The notes below the pieces were generated by a model, which worked only from the letters and a program-made list of their open reading frames with translations, did not search any database and was not told the origin of the DNA. Shown piece after piece: positions 1-9,130 of a stretch of DNA of 64,000 bases. This DNA is from an uncultured Rhizobiaceae bacterium (lineage in GTDB: Bacteria > Pseudomonadota > Alphaproteobacteria > Rhizobiales > Rhizobiaceae): NCBI GenBank assembly GCA_951813045.1, contig CATOTF010000002.1, forward strand, positions 434,001 through 498,000. The letters are read 5' to 3'. The position numbers were made by a program, and so were the translations under genes. Positions within the stretch are counted from its first letter, which is position 1, and each line of letters starts with the position of its first letter.

Positions 1-271
1 CTAATCGACCGCAATAAGATAATATCGAGAGTGGCCAGAGTCAAGAAATTGAGAGAACTATTTCTCATTAAACTGGCGTTTTTGAAAGAATTAACACCAA
101 ATTCGCGCCGGTTGGGGCCGTTATGGTTAATAAATTCGAAAGATAACCGATAAATCTTAACCTTGTTTTTCAAATGAACAGAAAGGTCTGTCTGTCATTT
201 TCATCCAAATTATGCCGTTTCGCCGCCACGGGTCCGTTGTGGTGGGGAGCTGAGTATTTGGAGTATAAAGC

Positions 272-2353
272 ATGTTGAAAAGTCTGCGTAAAAAACTGTC
301 GTTAAGCCGGTTCATTGGAGATGACCGTGGATCAATAAAGATGTTTGCCGCACTCGGCACGCCTTTTTTGCTCTTGATGACAGGGGCCGGAGTGGACACG
401 GCTGAAGTATATCGTGCGAAAATCAACTTCCAGAACGCCGTCGATGCTGGCACATTGATGGCGGCTAAAACACTTGCTGGCACTGGCGATAAACAACTTG
501 CGGCCGAATCCGGGAAAGAAGTCTTTCTAGGGAACATTAGAAATATCGCTGCTAATATTGACGATGCCGACATCACATTCAATTTGGATAATGTTGATTG
601 TAGTGCACAACCTATCGTTTCCAACGCTACTCTTAAGAAGCGGGTTTTCTTTTCATTCATGCGAGCAGCAACGGCCAATATGGCGAACGGGCAGGTGATT
701 GATGGTTCTCAAAAGGCGACCGAAGACGAAAAGACAATAACAATGCGAGCTTCTGCAGAGGTACAATGCGGAAGTGACACGATCGAGATCGCCATGGTTC
801 TCGATAACTCCGGTTCCATGCGTTATAATGGCAAGATTAATACGTTGCGTTCAGCTGCAGCAAATCTCGTAAATACCATGCATACAAATTTGGGGAACAG
901 CGGTAAGACTGATCCTTTGAAATTCTCGCTTGTTCCATTTTCATCCATGGTCAACGTAGGTTCCGGTAATCGGAACTCAGGTTGGATGGATACGTCAGGA
1001 CAGTCATCAATTCACCATGAAAATCTGACCTGGGGTCCAGCCTTCACGCAGGTGGGCAACGGATTTCGTAACTCTTCAGGCCAATTTGTATCGCGCTTTT
1101 CCCTGTATGATCAACTACCGAACATAAGTTGGAAAGGGTGCGTTGAGGCGCGTCCTTATCCGCATCATACTGAAGACACTGCGCCCGGTATTACTGACCC
1201 CGATACATTGTTTGTGCCGACATTCGCGCCCGATACCCCCGACAATTGGACGGGACAAAGGGAGCGTGAAATTGCGATTTCAAGTCCGCAAGCGCGATGC
1301 ACCCGGTTTCAAACTCGGGGATTTTATACTCGGCGTGGGCGATTTCGTACAAGAAGTGTTCGTTTTTGTTTAGCCTGGTCGGATGGTCGTCACGGTACTC
1401 GGCATCCACAAAACTTTGCCTATCGCCCCCATTGGGACGACCGCATTCAATATAATCGTGGCAACTATATAGGTCCAACAGGAGGAAGTTTAGTATGGGT
1501 TGATGGAAATCTGATCTCCGAAGAATGGTATCAGAACAATTACCTTCGTGATGATCATAATTTTCCTGCTGCCCTCAATGAAGACCCCCGTATGGACAAA
1601 TATACCGGCACGGATGATGGATATTTTGGTGGTCAATATGCACGCCAAAAATGGGCCTGGAAATACCTCAATAACGCAAACCCTCACGACGTGAACAATG
1701 GGTATTCGAGGCTTCCAAATGTATTCGGAGTTCAGGGCGGGCCAAACGTGTTTTGCGAGTCGCAACCGCTAACGGACCTGACAACTAGCAAAAGCGCGGT
1801 GATTAACGCTATTTCTTCAATGCAAGCACAAGGTGCCACCAATGTGCAGGCCGGTATTGGATGGGGCTGGAGAACTCTTTCTCCAACCGAACCATTCACC
1901 AACGGTCGGGATTATACACAGAGTGATAACAAAAAAATCATGATCGTCATGACGGACGGTAACAATACTGCCTACCCGATCAACTTTGGTGCTTCCGGTC
2001 ACTCGCTTAAGAACAAAAGCTATTACGACACGTTTGCACACTCCGTGAATAACAGGATTTTTGATGGATTTACCGCTATCGCAAACCCAAACCACGACTT
2101 CAATACGTTCCGTCAGGCAATGGATAGTCACATGGCTAAGACGTGTACCAACGCAAAGAACGCAGGAATTAGAATTTATTCAATTGCGTTTGATGTACCC
2201 AACGGGTCGAGCGTGAAAACACTATTGGAGAATTGTGCTTCAACCGATGTCGGCGGTTCGAAACTCTATTTCGACGCTGCCAACAATGCGCAATTGGTAT
2301 CAACATTCCAGACTATTGCTGAGCAATTGTCAGAACTTACAATTACAAAATAA
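272..2353 (+). CDS. TadE/TadG-like pilus-associated protein with von Willebrand factor A domain
   Basis: N-terminal TadE/G-like segment (DDRGSIKMFAALGTPFLLLMTGAGVD) and VWA MIDAS motif DNSGSM; 693-aa ORF. Confidence 0.85.
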   Translation: MLKSLRKKLSLSRFIGDDRGSIKMFAALGTPFLLLMTGAGVDTAEVYRAKINFQNAVDAGTLMAAKTLAGTGDKQLAAESGKEVFLGNIRNIAANIDDADITFNLDNVDCSAQPIVSNATLKKRVFFSFMRAATANMANGQVIDGSQKATEDEKTITMRASAEVQCGSDTIEIAMVLDNSGSMRYNGKINTLRSAAANLVNTMHTNLGNSGKTDPLKFSLVPFSSMVNVGSGNRNSGWMDTSGQSSIHHENLTWGPAFTQVGNGFRNSSGQFVSRFSLYDQLPNISWKGCVEARPYPHHTEDTAPGITDPDTLFVPTFAPDTPDNWTGQREREIAISSPQARCTRFQTRGFYTRRGRFRTRSVRFCLAWSDGRHGTRHPQNFAYRPHWDDRIQYNRGNYIGPTGGSLVWVDGNLISEEWYQNNYLRDDHNFPAALNEDPRMDKYTGTDDGYFGGQYARQKWAWKYLNNANPHDVNNGYSRLPNVFGVQGGPNVFCESQPLTDLTTSKSAVINAISSMQAQGATNVQAGIGWGWRTLSPTEPFTNGRDYTQSDNKKIMIVMTDGNNTAYPINFGASGHSLKNKSYYDTFAHSVNNRIFDGFTAIANPNHDFNTFRQAMDSHMAKTCTNAKNAGIRIYSIAFDVPNGSSVKTLLENCASTDVGGSKLYFDAANNAQLVSTFQTIAEQLSELTITK

Positions 2354-2374
2354 TATCGACGATGATTATGAGTC

Positions 2375-2415
2375 GCCGGATCCATCAAAATTCACTGATG
2401 GATCCGGCATCTTTT
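2375..2415 (+). terminator. Rho-independent terminator after tadG-like gene
   Basis: GCCGGATCCATCA-aaattcac-TGATGGATCCGGC perfect 13-bp stem followed by ATCTTTTC. Confidence 0.75.
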
Positions 2416-2549
2416 CGTCTTGAATAGTTTACGAATCCATAAAACGCCATTGCGATCTACATTGCTGTGCGCACAGATGTGGAAGCTCCCATTCGCTATG
2501 TAAACTAAGGCAATTGTGGGAAAATCACGCAACAGGGTGCATAGAGTTG

Positions 2550-3740
2550 CTAAGCGGTTCCCGTTTTTTTGTGCGGGATCAGTTCGCCGCGAAGATCATC
2601 GCCCGTCAGCAGTTCACTCTTAACCGGCCTTGCCGGAGCAAATAAGCTGCCCTGGCCAAAGGGAACGTCAAAGTCGATGAGGGCAAGGGCGTCACTGTCC
2701 CGTTCCACATCGGTTGCGATGAGTTGGATACCCGCTTCTTCGAGAGTTTTTGCCATCAGCGCCGGGTTGAGACTGGTCGTTCTTTCATCAAACTCTGCAT
2801 GAATTAGGATGGAAGCCGGTACTTTAACAAATCGGAATCCAAAATCTGCGAGTTCCTCGAGATCCATATTCAAATCAAGAGACTGGGACAGGTTTAGTCT
2901 AAAACCCAACTCAGTAATTTTACGTACTCTCTTGCGCGCTTTTGAATTCAAGAGCTGGAAATCGCGCTGACGAATTTCAATCACCAAAGAATCGCAGAAC
3001 TGTTCATTTTCAGAGAGGTTTACGAGGATTTTATCAAAACTTTTCTGTTTGTTTAGCGTGTCTGACGATAGCGCGCAGACTACTCCCGCACTCTTTTTTT
3101 GATCAGACAATTTGTGCAGCATACGAATTGAACTGGAAATCACCTTCTTGTCCATCGATGATAACAGCTCTCCTTGTTCTGCTAACTGAAGAAACTGATG
3201 TTGATCCAAATAGGTGCTATTTCCCGTTGGAAGGCGCATGAAGGCGTCAAAGTAGGCCGGTTGTCTGTTTTTAAATTCAACAATGGGCTGTAGCTGCATG
3301 CTGAGGCCATTGTTCTGCAAAGCGTCAGCCAATCTGCTGGTGATTGATTCGACATTACCTGGTGTCATCGCAGACGGCTGGTTGAACGGATCGAGTGTTG
3401 CAATGGGCATGCCGGACTCCGACGTTTGAACATCGGCAGATTCTGTAACAGATTCTGAAAATAGCGTGGAACTGTCGTCCGATTCTGGTCTGGCTGCAGA
3501 AAAGTCTGAACGAACATTAGCCAGTTGTACTTTCAATTCTTCGTCTGAAGTTGCCAGCTCGTGGCGCACATGATGAACCATTTCCCCGAGACGGTGTTCC
3601 ATATCGTCACGAAATTCCCCCAGATTACCTACTTCCTGGCGTAAAAACGTCAATTCACGCCCCATTTCAATTTGCTTTTGAAATAGCAGGAACCCAATGA
3701 ATAAAAGGGCGTTTACAACAGTGTTCGTAGTCAGGGTATT
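2550..3740 (-). CDS. Degenerate EAL-domain protein with membrane/coiled-coil N-terminus (TipF-like), 5' end truncated by IS
   Basis: C-terminal EAL fold (LQPIVEFKNRQPAYFDAFMRLP; ELGFRLNLSQSLDLN) without catalytic EAL/DDFG motifs; reading frame continues upstream of the called Met through a TM helix (VVNALLFIGFLLFQ) to the IS end at 3741. Confidence 0.65.
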   Translation of the reverse strand, partial: NTLTTNTVVNALLFIGFLLFQKQIEMGRELTFLRQEVGNLGEFRDDMEHRLGEMVHHVRHELATSDEELKVQLANVRSDFSAARPESDDSSTLFSESVTESADVQTSESGMPIATLDPFNQPSAMTPGNVESITSRLADALQNNGLSMQLQPIVEFKNRQPAYFDAFMRLPTGNSTYLDQHQFLQLAEQGELLSSMDKKVISSSIRMLHKLSDQKKSAGVVCALSSDTLNKQKSFDKILVNLSENEQFCDSLVIEIRQRDFQLLNSKARKRVRKITELGFRLNLSQSLDLNMDLEELADFGFRFVKVPASILIHAEFDERTTSLNPALMAKTLEEAGIQLIATDVERDSDALALIDFDVPFGQGSLFAPARPVKSELLTGDDLRGELIPHKKTGTA

Positions 3741-3794
3741 TGAGACAGATGGTGGTCTGATTTAAGAGAGACTCTAGCTCATCTGTTGTTTGTA

Positions 3795-4775
3795 TTATGC
3801 GGCTTGTTTGCGGTGTTGCAAGCGCCGCGTTTCGATGGTTTTTTGTTTGATCCTTTCTCTTCGCTTCAATATCTCATTTTTGCGCCCGAAGTAGACGTCC
3901 GCAGGCGTGAGATTACTCAGGCTCTCGTGGTATCTGTGATGATTATAATGTTCGATGAAAGCTTCGATCTGCCGGTTTAAGTCACTTGGTATGAAGTAGT
4001 GTTCCAGCAAGATGCGGTTCTTCAGGGTTTGATGCCAGCGTTCAATCTTGCCTTGGGTTTGCGGGTGATAAGGCGCACCGCGAACATGACCCATGCCTTT
4101 GCCATCCAACCACTCTGCCAGATCACTGGATATGTAGCAGGGGCCATTATCAGATAGTAGCCGGGGTTTATGCGCAACGTTGGCCCTGTCGCAGCCTGAG
4201 GCCTGAAGCGCCATTTCCAATGTATCGGTCACATCCGATGTGTTCATGGTGGTACACAGCTTCCAGGCAATGATGTATCGCGAATAATCATCAAGGATCG
4301 TACTGAGATAGAACCAACCCCAGCCAATGACCTTCAGATAGGTGAAGTCTGTTTGCCACAGCTGGTTGATGGCTGTGGTCTTGTCGCGGAACTCACTGGC
4401 AGCTTTCATGACGATAAATGCCGGGCTGGTGATCAGGTCCAGGGCCTTGAGCAGTCGGTACACTGAGCTTTCCGATACAAAATAGGCCTTCGTGTCTGTG
4501 AATGTCACAGCCAGTTCACGAGGAGACAGTTCCGGTTGATCAAGGGCCAGATCAATGATCTGTGCCCGTATATTTTCTGGCACGCGGTTCCAGGCTCTGT
4601 TGGGACCAGAACGTTTGTCTTCCAATCCTGTCTCACCCAATCGCTGATACAAATCATACCAGCGATAAAAAGTTGGCCGTGAGACGCCAAGCTTATCAAG
4701 TGTCACCTTGGCTGGCAGATGTGATTGTTCAACAATTCGGATGATTTCCAGTTTCTCAGATGCTGGGTATCTCAT
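3795..4775 (-). CDS. IS3-like transposase OrfB (rve/DDE integrase core)
   Basis: WQTDFTYLKVIGWGWFYLSTILDDYSRYIIAW and GKIERWHQTLKNRI motifs. Confidence 0.9.
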   Translation of the reverse strand: MRYPASEKLEIIRIVEQSHLPAKVTLDKLGVSRPTFYRWYDLYQRLGETGLEDKRSGPNRAWNRVPENIRAQIIDLALDQPELSPRELAVTFTDTKAYFVSESSVYRLLKALDLITSPAFIVMKAASEFRDKTTAINQLWQTDFTYLKVIGWGWFYLSTILDDYSRYIIAWKLCTTMNTSDVTDTLEMALQASGCDRANVAHKPRLLSDNGPCYISSDLAEWLDGKGMGHVRGAPYHPQTQGKIERWHQTLKNRILLEHYFIPSDLNRQIEAFIEHYNHHRYHESLSNLTPADVYFGRKNEILKRRERIKQKTIETRRLQHRKQAA

Positions 4776-5182
4776 TCGATATCCTCCCCATCCGCGATCA
4801 TGCTTTTTTTAAGAAGACGGTTTTCCAGCGTGAGATCTGCCACGCATTCCTTCAGATCACGGGCTTCACGGCGCAGACCTTTGACCTCATCGGTGGAAGC
4901 CTCACGCACTATATCGCCTGACAGACGCTTTTTACCGGCCTCCATAAACTCCTTCGACCATTTGTAGTACATGCTTTCAGCAAGACCTTCACGGCGGCAC
5001 AGTTCAGCTATGCTGTCTTCACCGCGCAAGCCATCAAGCACAATGCGGATCTTTTCCTCCGCACTATACTGACGGCGGGTCTTGCGTTTGATGGTTCGGA
5101 TCAATTTCTCTGAACCTGATCCTTGGGTTCCTGATTTATGTCTCATCTTCGCTCCATAAGGGCTACGATGAACCAAAATCAT
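4772..5182 (-). CDS. IS3-like transposase OrfA (HTH)
   Basis: RRQYSAEEKIRIVLDGLRGEDSIAELCRREGLAESMYYKWSKEF; overlaps orfB start by ATGA. Confidence 0.9.
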   Translation of the reverse strand: MILVHRSPYGAKMRHKSGTQGSGSEKLIRTIKRKTRRQYSAEEKIRIVLDGLRGEDSIAELCRREGLAESMYYKWSKEFMEAGKKRLSGDIVREASTDEVKGLRREARDLKECVADLTLENRLLKKSMIADGEDIE

Positions 5183-5211
5183 CTCTTAAGAAAAATCAAA
5201 CCTCTGTCTCA

Positions 5212-5559
5212 TGAATGCTGACGGGGAACATCGTGTTCCGATGTGGCTCAATGGTCGAAAAGCATCGTCTGCCCCCGTGCCAACATCGTTGGTACGAACA
5301 ATCAATTCCTGGATCGGACGCAAGAGGGTGCGCAGAAATATCGCGCCAATTACACCAGCCATGATAAGATTACCGGCTGCGAGCGTCAGGAAGCCGCCAA
5401 TGCTTCGTAGTCTGAACTGAGTGTCGATCAGCTTTTCAATGCCAATGACGATTCCAAGAGATATGAGTGGTAGGAGGGCAACCAGTGTTAAGGCTCCGAA
5501 TACAACCATCCACAAAGCTGGCCGCCATTTTTGCTTAACCGTAGTCAACCGTTCGCCTC
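5212..5559 (-). pseudogene. Sensor histidine kinase remnant (N-terminal TM + partial HAMP only)
   Basis: Frame TVKQKWRPALWMVVFGALTLVALLPLISLGIVIGIEKLID...LRTLLRPIQELIVRTNDVGTG runs into the IS end at 5211; no HisKA/HATPase domain in the window; 5' boundary approximate. Confidence 0.7.
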
Positions 5560-6246
5560 GCAAGTGTCGAGCTGAAAGCCAACCCCATGCACGGTTCGCA
5601 CAGCATTTTGGCAACCGGCCTCTCTCATTTTAGAACGGAGATTACGGACATGACTGTCAATTGTCCGGTCCGATACATGAATGTTTTCGGGCCAGGCACG
5701 GTCCAGCAATGTAGTGCGGCTGTATACTTGGCTGGGGCGGGTTATGAGAACACAAAGAATGTCGAATTCAGTCGCCGTGAGGTCAACAATATTACCTCCC
5801 ACTCCAACCGAATGGCGACCTTTATCGAGTGTAACGATGCCATGGGTGAATACTTCTGAAGTTGGGATGGCCGGTTTAGAACCGCCAACCCTTTTCAAGA
5901 TGGCGTTCACCCTTGCAACCAGTTCCCTGGGGCTAAAGGGCTTTGTTACGTAGTCATCTCCACCGATTTCCAATCCAACGATACGGTCTACCTCTTCATC
6001 GCGCGCGGACAGGAATAGAATTGGGCAATCTGAAATTTTGCGGATGGTTCTGCAGACTTCGAGCCCATCCATATTCGGCATGCCAACATCCAGGATAATA
6101 AGATCGGTAAGATCGTGCTGGAATGTAGCAATGGCCTGCACGCCGTCTTCAACCAGTACTGTGTCCAAACCGGCATTTTGCAGGGCGAAGTCGATGATGT
6201 CGCGGATGTGCGGTTCATCATCTGCAATCAAGATGCGTTTTTTCAT
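5545..6246 (-). CDS. OmpR/PhoB-family response regulator
   Basis: Receiver (ILIADDEPHIRDIIDFAL...LIILDVGMPNMDG...KPFSPRELVARV) and winged-helix output (DRTIDSHVRNLRSKM...VHGVGFQL). Confidence 0.9.
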   Translation of the reverse strand: MKKRILIADDEPHIRDIIDFALQNAGLDTVLVEDGVQAIATFQHDLTDLIILDVGMPNMDGLEVCRTIRKISDCPILFLSARDEEVDRIVGLEIGGDDYVTKPFSPRELVARVNAILKRVGGSKPAIPTSEVFTHGIVTLDKGRHSVGVGGNIVDLTATEFDILCVLITRPSQVYSRTTLLDRAWPENIHVSDRTIDSHVRNLRSKMREAGCQNAVRTVHGVGFQLDTCEANG

Positions 6247-7814
6247 GGAACGAATCTCATTATCTCAACTTCTTCCTGTCGGCTGTCATTAGCACCGCCT
6301 TGCGCCTCAATAAACCACTTCAGTCGCTGCCCGCGAAAGCTCCACGATCTCCAGTCCTCGCTTATCGCTTGCGCAACGTCAGCAAGCAGCTTTTTCTCAA
6401 GGGATTTCAATCTGATTTTTTGAAGCTGGGCGAGACCATCTGATTGCCGGATTTCGATGAGAGCCGGCAACGCGAATGCGCCAAGTTGAGAGATATAGTT
6501 TCGATCAATCGCGCCGTAAATGTGCTTCTCGCTCACCTGTGGGTTAGACAGGTTATAATGGGCAATCGTTTGCGGGAAATTTATGAAACTTGTGACGTAA
6601 AGTGTGGTTACGAGCGTCAATACATTGGCCGACACTAACCACCCGGTGCTGCGACCAAGTGAAAAACGGGCCACGATCAGCGCCAGTCCAGCCATAACAA
6701 GAAACATCCAGATCAACGCTGCGATACGCCAATAGGTCAAAGCATAGGTCTCGATGTAGAGTTCCAGTCGAAATACCGAAGAAGCAACAAGGAGAATGTT
6801 CTGGGCGACCCAGGCTAAAACAAGCCATTTTATTGTAACATCCCGCTCTCCAGGCCCGTTTGGGCGCATGGCGATGATCACGAATAATCCAGCGATAATT
6901 GCTGCTGCAACCAGCGGGTAGGCACCCCTGTGGACGTAGGAGGCATGCGTCATGCCATCGGGGAGTTCGGACCCCACCCAAAGGTAAGTAAGATCAAGCA
7001 TGGACTGCATTGCAAAAACCAGATTGAACAAAATCAGGCAGCGCTTGAAAAATGCGTCGTTGCGTTCTGAACGGTCAGGGGTGCCGTCGCTGGGAAGAGA
7101 AAGGCCCACCAAAATTCGGGTCGAACGTACAAGGCGCTTAATCGGCATTTTGTGTTCAAGAAAGGGCCAAGCAAACCAGATTAGCGAAACCCAGAATAGG
7201 GATCGGTAACTGAAGATTGCGGCCAGTATCGCTTCCAAATTGTTGGCATCAAGCCACTTTTCCCAAACGGGATTTGCCACGGCAAACAGGCCAACAAACA
7301 CACACGTGAAGAGGATGGGGAGAACCCAGCCGACCAGATGCGCCGTCGGCTTCCATCCGTTATCGCTAGGCCGTTTGATTTTACGCGACAGAATTGGGAA
7401 CCGAAACGGCGCCATAATTATTGCAGTAACAAAGGAATCCAACCAGCTCGACCAATCTTCCGGCCACACATTCGTGTTTTGGTCGCGCAACACTGTTAGT
7501 GCTGCAAATGTCCCCGCCAGAGCGAATAATACGGATAGCACGTTGAATGCTTCAAGTAGCGGCAATATCCCGATACAGAAACTCAAGGCGCCCCAAATAA
7601 CCCGCCGTAATGAGACTCGACTGCTGTACAAGATAATATGTAGAACAACTAGGCCACCCAGAAACAGCGCAAGGGCAAGTTTTGGTAAATGCGACCAGAG
7701 CAAAAAATCACCGAAAATCACTACTGTGAAAATAACGGCGAATGGAAGAGGTTTGCCGAGGGCTATCGGTTTAAGTGCTGTGTAATATCCGGCAAGTAGT
7801 GTCGTCCTGCTCAT
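6243..7814 (-). CDS. DUF4173-like multi-pass membrane protein
   Basis: Hydrophobic multi-TM protein with DUF4153/DUF4173-like C-terminus (FINFPQTIAHYNLSNP...IDRNYISQLGAFALPALIEI); start overlaps next gene in operon. Confidence 0.7.
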   Translation of the reverse strand: MSRTTLLAGYYTALKPIALGKPLPFAVIFTVVIFGDFLLWSHLPKLALALFLGGLVVLHIILYSSRVSLRRVIWGALSFCIGILPLLEAFNVLSVLFALAGTFAALTVLRDQNTNVWPEDWSSWLDSFVTAIIMAPFRFPILSRKIKRPSDNGWKPTAHLVGWVLPILFTCVFVGLFAVANPVWEKWLDANNLEAILAAIFSYRSLFWVSLIWFAWPFLEHKMPIKRLVRSTRILVGLSLPSDGTPDRSERNDAFFKRCLILFNLVFAMQSMLDLTYLWVGSELPDGMTHASYVHRGAYPLVAAAIIAGLFVIIAMRPNGPGERDVTIKWLVLAWVAQNILLVASSVFRLELYIETYALTYWRIAALIWMFLVMAGLALIVARFSLGRSTGWLVSANVLTLVTTLYVTSFINFPQTIAHYNLSNPQVSEKHIYGAIDRNYISQLGAFALPALIEIRQSDGLAQLQKIRLKSLEKKLLADVAQAISEDWRSWSFRGQRLKWFIEAQGGANDSRQEEVEIMRFVP

Positions 7815-8251
7815 GGGGTTTTTCCCTTGTGATTTGAGTTGTTGAGGAGACCACCTCGCCAGCTTCATCACACAACACCTCGAGCCACCATCCATCTTTA
7901 AGGAGGGAGTAGGGCAAACATGGTCTATCTGGATTTTTACGGTGTAGCGGTCTCATGATACAGAATCTGACCGAAACAATTGCAGCCGGTTGGGCGGGTT
8001 TCAGGGGAAAATCTGCAGATTTGTGCAATTGTTGTGCAGGCGGTTCCAAATCATGGTTGAATGTGATTGGAAATCACTGGTCTGGCTCGACCTGGTGCGA
8101 AATTATGGAATTAAGGCTCATATCGCCCGGTATCAATTTCCATCCCGTCCAACGCGCCACTTGGGATGAGCCGGATGAACTCGTGCACCTTGACGCTTAT
8201 GCCTCGACAATTTACCGCATGGTTTCACACGTTTCCAATTGAGAATCCTTC

Positions 8252-9127
8252 ATGTCACAACGCCTTGATGGCCTAAATGCCCTTACCGAACATTATGGGG
8301 CCATTCTTTGTGATGTATGGGGTGTGATACATAACGGGCGCGATGTTTATCACCGCGCAGTGCAAGCTTTGGCCTCGTTTCGCAAGCAAGGTGGCAAGGT
8401 GGTGCTCATCACCAATTCCCCGCGACCAAATCAAGGTGTTTTGGCGCAATTGAACGACATGGGTGTCCAAACGGATGCCTACAATGAAATTGTCACATCC
8501 GGCGATGTTACCCGTACCTTGATTGCCGAGGCTGTAGCGGAAACCAATGGCCCGGTGTTTCACCTTGGACCGGGCAGGGATAACCCATTGTATGATGGGC
8601 TCAATGTGGAATTGAGTGATGATTCGGCGTGCGCATCTGTTGTTTGTACCGGGCTAGTGGACGATGAAGCGGAAAAACCAGAAGACTATCGCGATCAACT
8701 TTTGCAACTCGTTGAAAGAAAAGTCCCGTTCATTTGCGCAAACCCCGACCTTGTTGTCGAACGTGGTGACCGACTGGTTTATTGCGCGGGGGCATTGGCA
8801 AAACTGTATAACGAGTTGGGTGGGGAAACCCGGGTCGCGGGCAAACCTCATGCTCCAATCTATCGCTTGGCCAAACAAAAACTCGCGGACCTTTCCGGCG
8901 GTCAATTCGATGAAAGACGCATAATTGCCATCGGTGATGGCATGCCCACAGATGTCGCTGGCGCGCAGAATAACGGGGTGGATCTCCTTTATATCAGTGC
9001 AGGAATTCATCACGCTGATTATGGCCCGGCGGATGATCCTGACGAATTGGCATTAAACCAATTCCTGCGCGACAACGGTGCTTCGCCACAATACTGGATG
9101 CCGCGCCTTTGGTGGGATGCAAACTGA
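8252..9127 (+). CDS. TIGR01459-type HAD hydrolase
   Basis: ILCDVWGVIHNG motif, CANPDLVVERG, KPHAPIY, IGDGMPTDVAGA. Confidence 0.9.
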   Translation: MSQRLDGLNALTEHYGAILCDVWGVIHNGRDVYHRAVQALASFRKQGGKVVLITNSPRPNQGVLAQLNDMGVQTDAYNEIVTSGDVTRTLIAEAVAETNGPVFHLGPGRDNPLYDGLNVELSDDSACASVVCTGLVDDEAEKPEDYRDQLLQLVERKVPFICANPDLVVERGDRLVYCAGALAKLYNELGGETRVAGKPHAPIYRLAKQKLADLSGGQFDERRIIAIGDGMPTDVAGAQNNGVDLLYISAGIHHADYGPADDPDELALNQFLRDNGASPQYWMPRLWWDAN

Positions 9128-9130
9128 ACC

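Larger units (their letters stand above)
3741..5211 (-). mobile_element. IS3-like insertion sequence (two ORFs)
   Basis: Imperfect terminal inverted repeats: TGAGACAGATGGTGGTCTGATTTAAGAGA (left) and TGAGACAGAGGTTTGATTTTTCTTAAGAGA (right, reverse complement); encodes HTH OrfA and DDE OrfB; no matching target duplication seen. Confidence 0.85.

Noticed and set aside
157-678. 173-aa minus-strand ORF
   Set aside because: Antisense to the tadG-like gene; no recognisable domain; composition typical of a spurious reverse frame.
7955-8242. 95-aa plus-strand ORF upstream of the HAD hydrolase
   Set aside because: No recognisable family; overlaps a promoter-like intergenic region; insufficient support to call as a gene.
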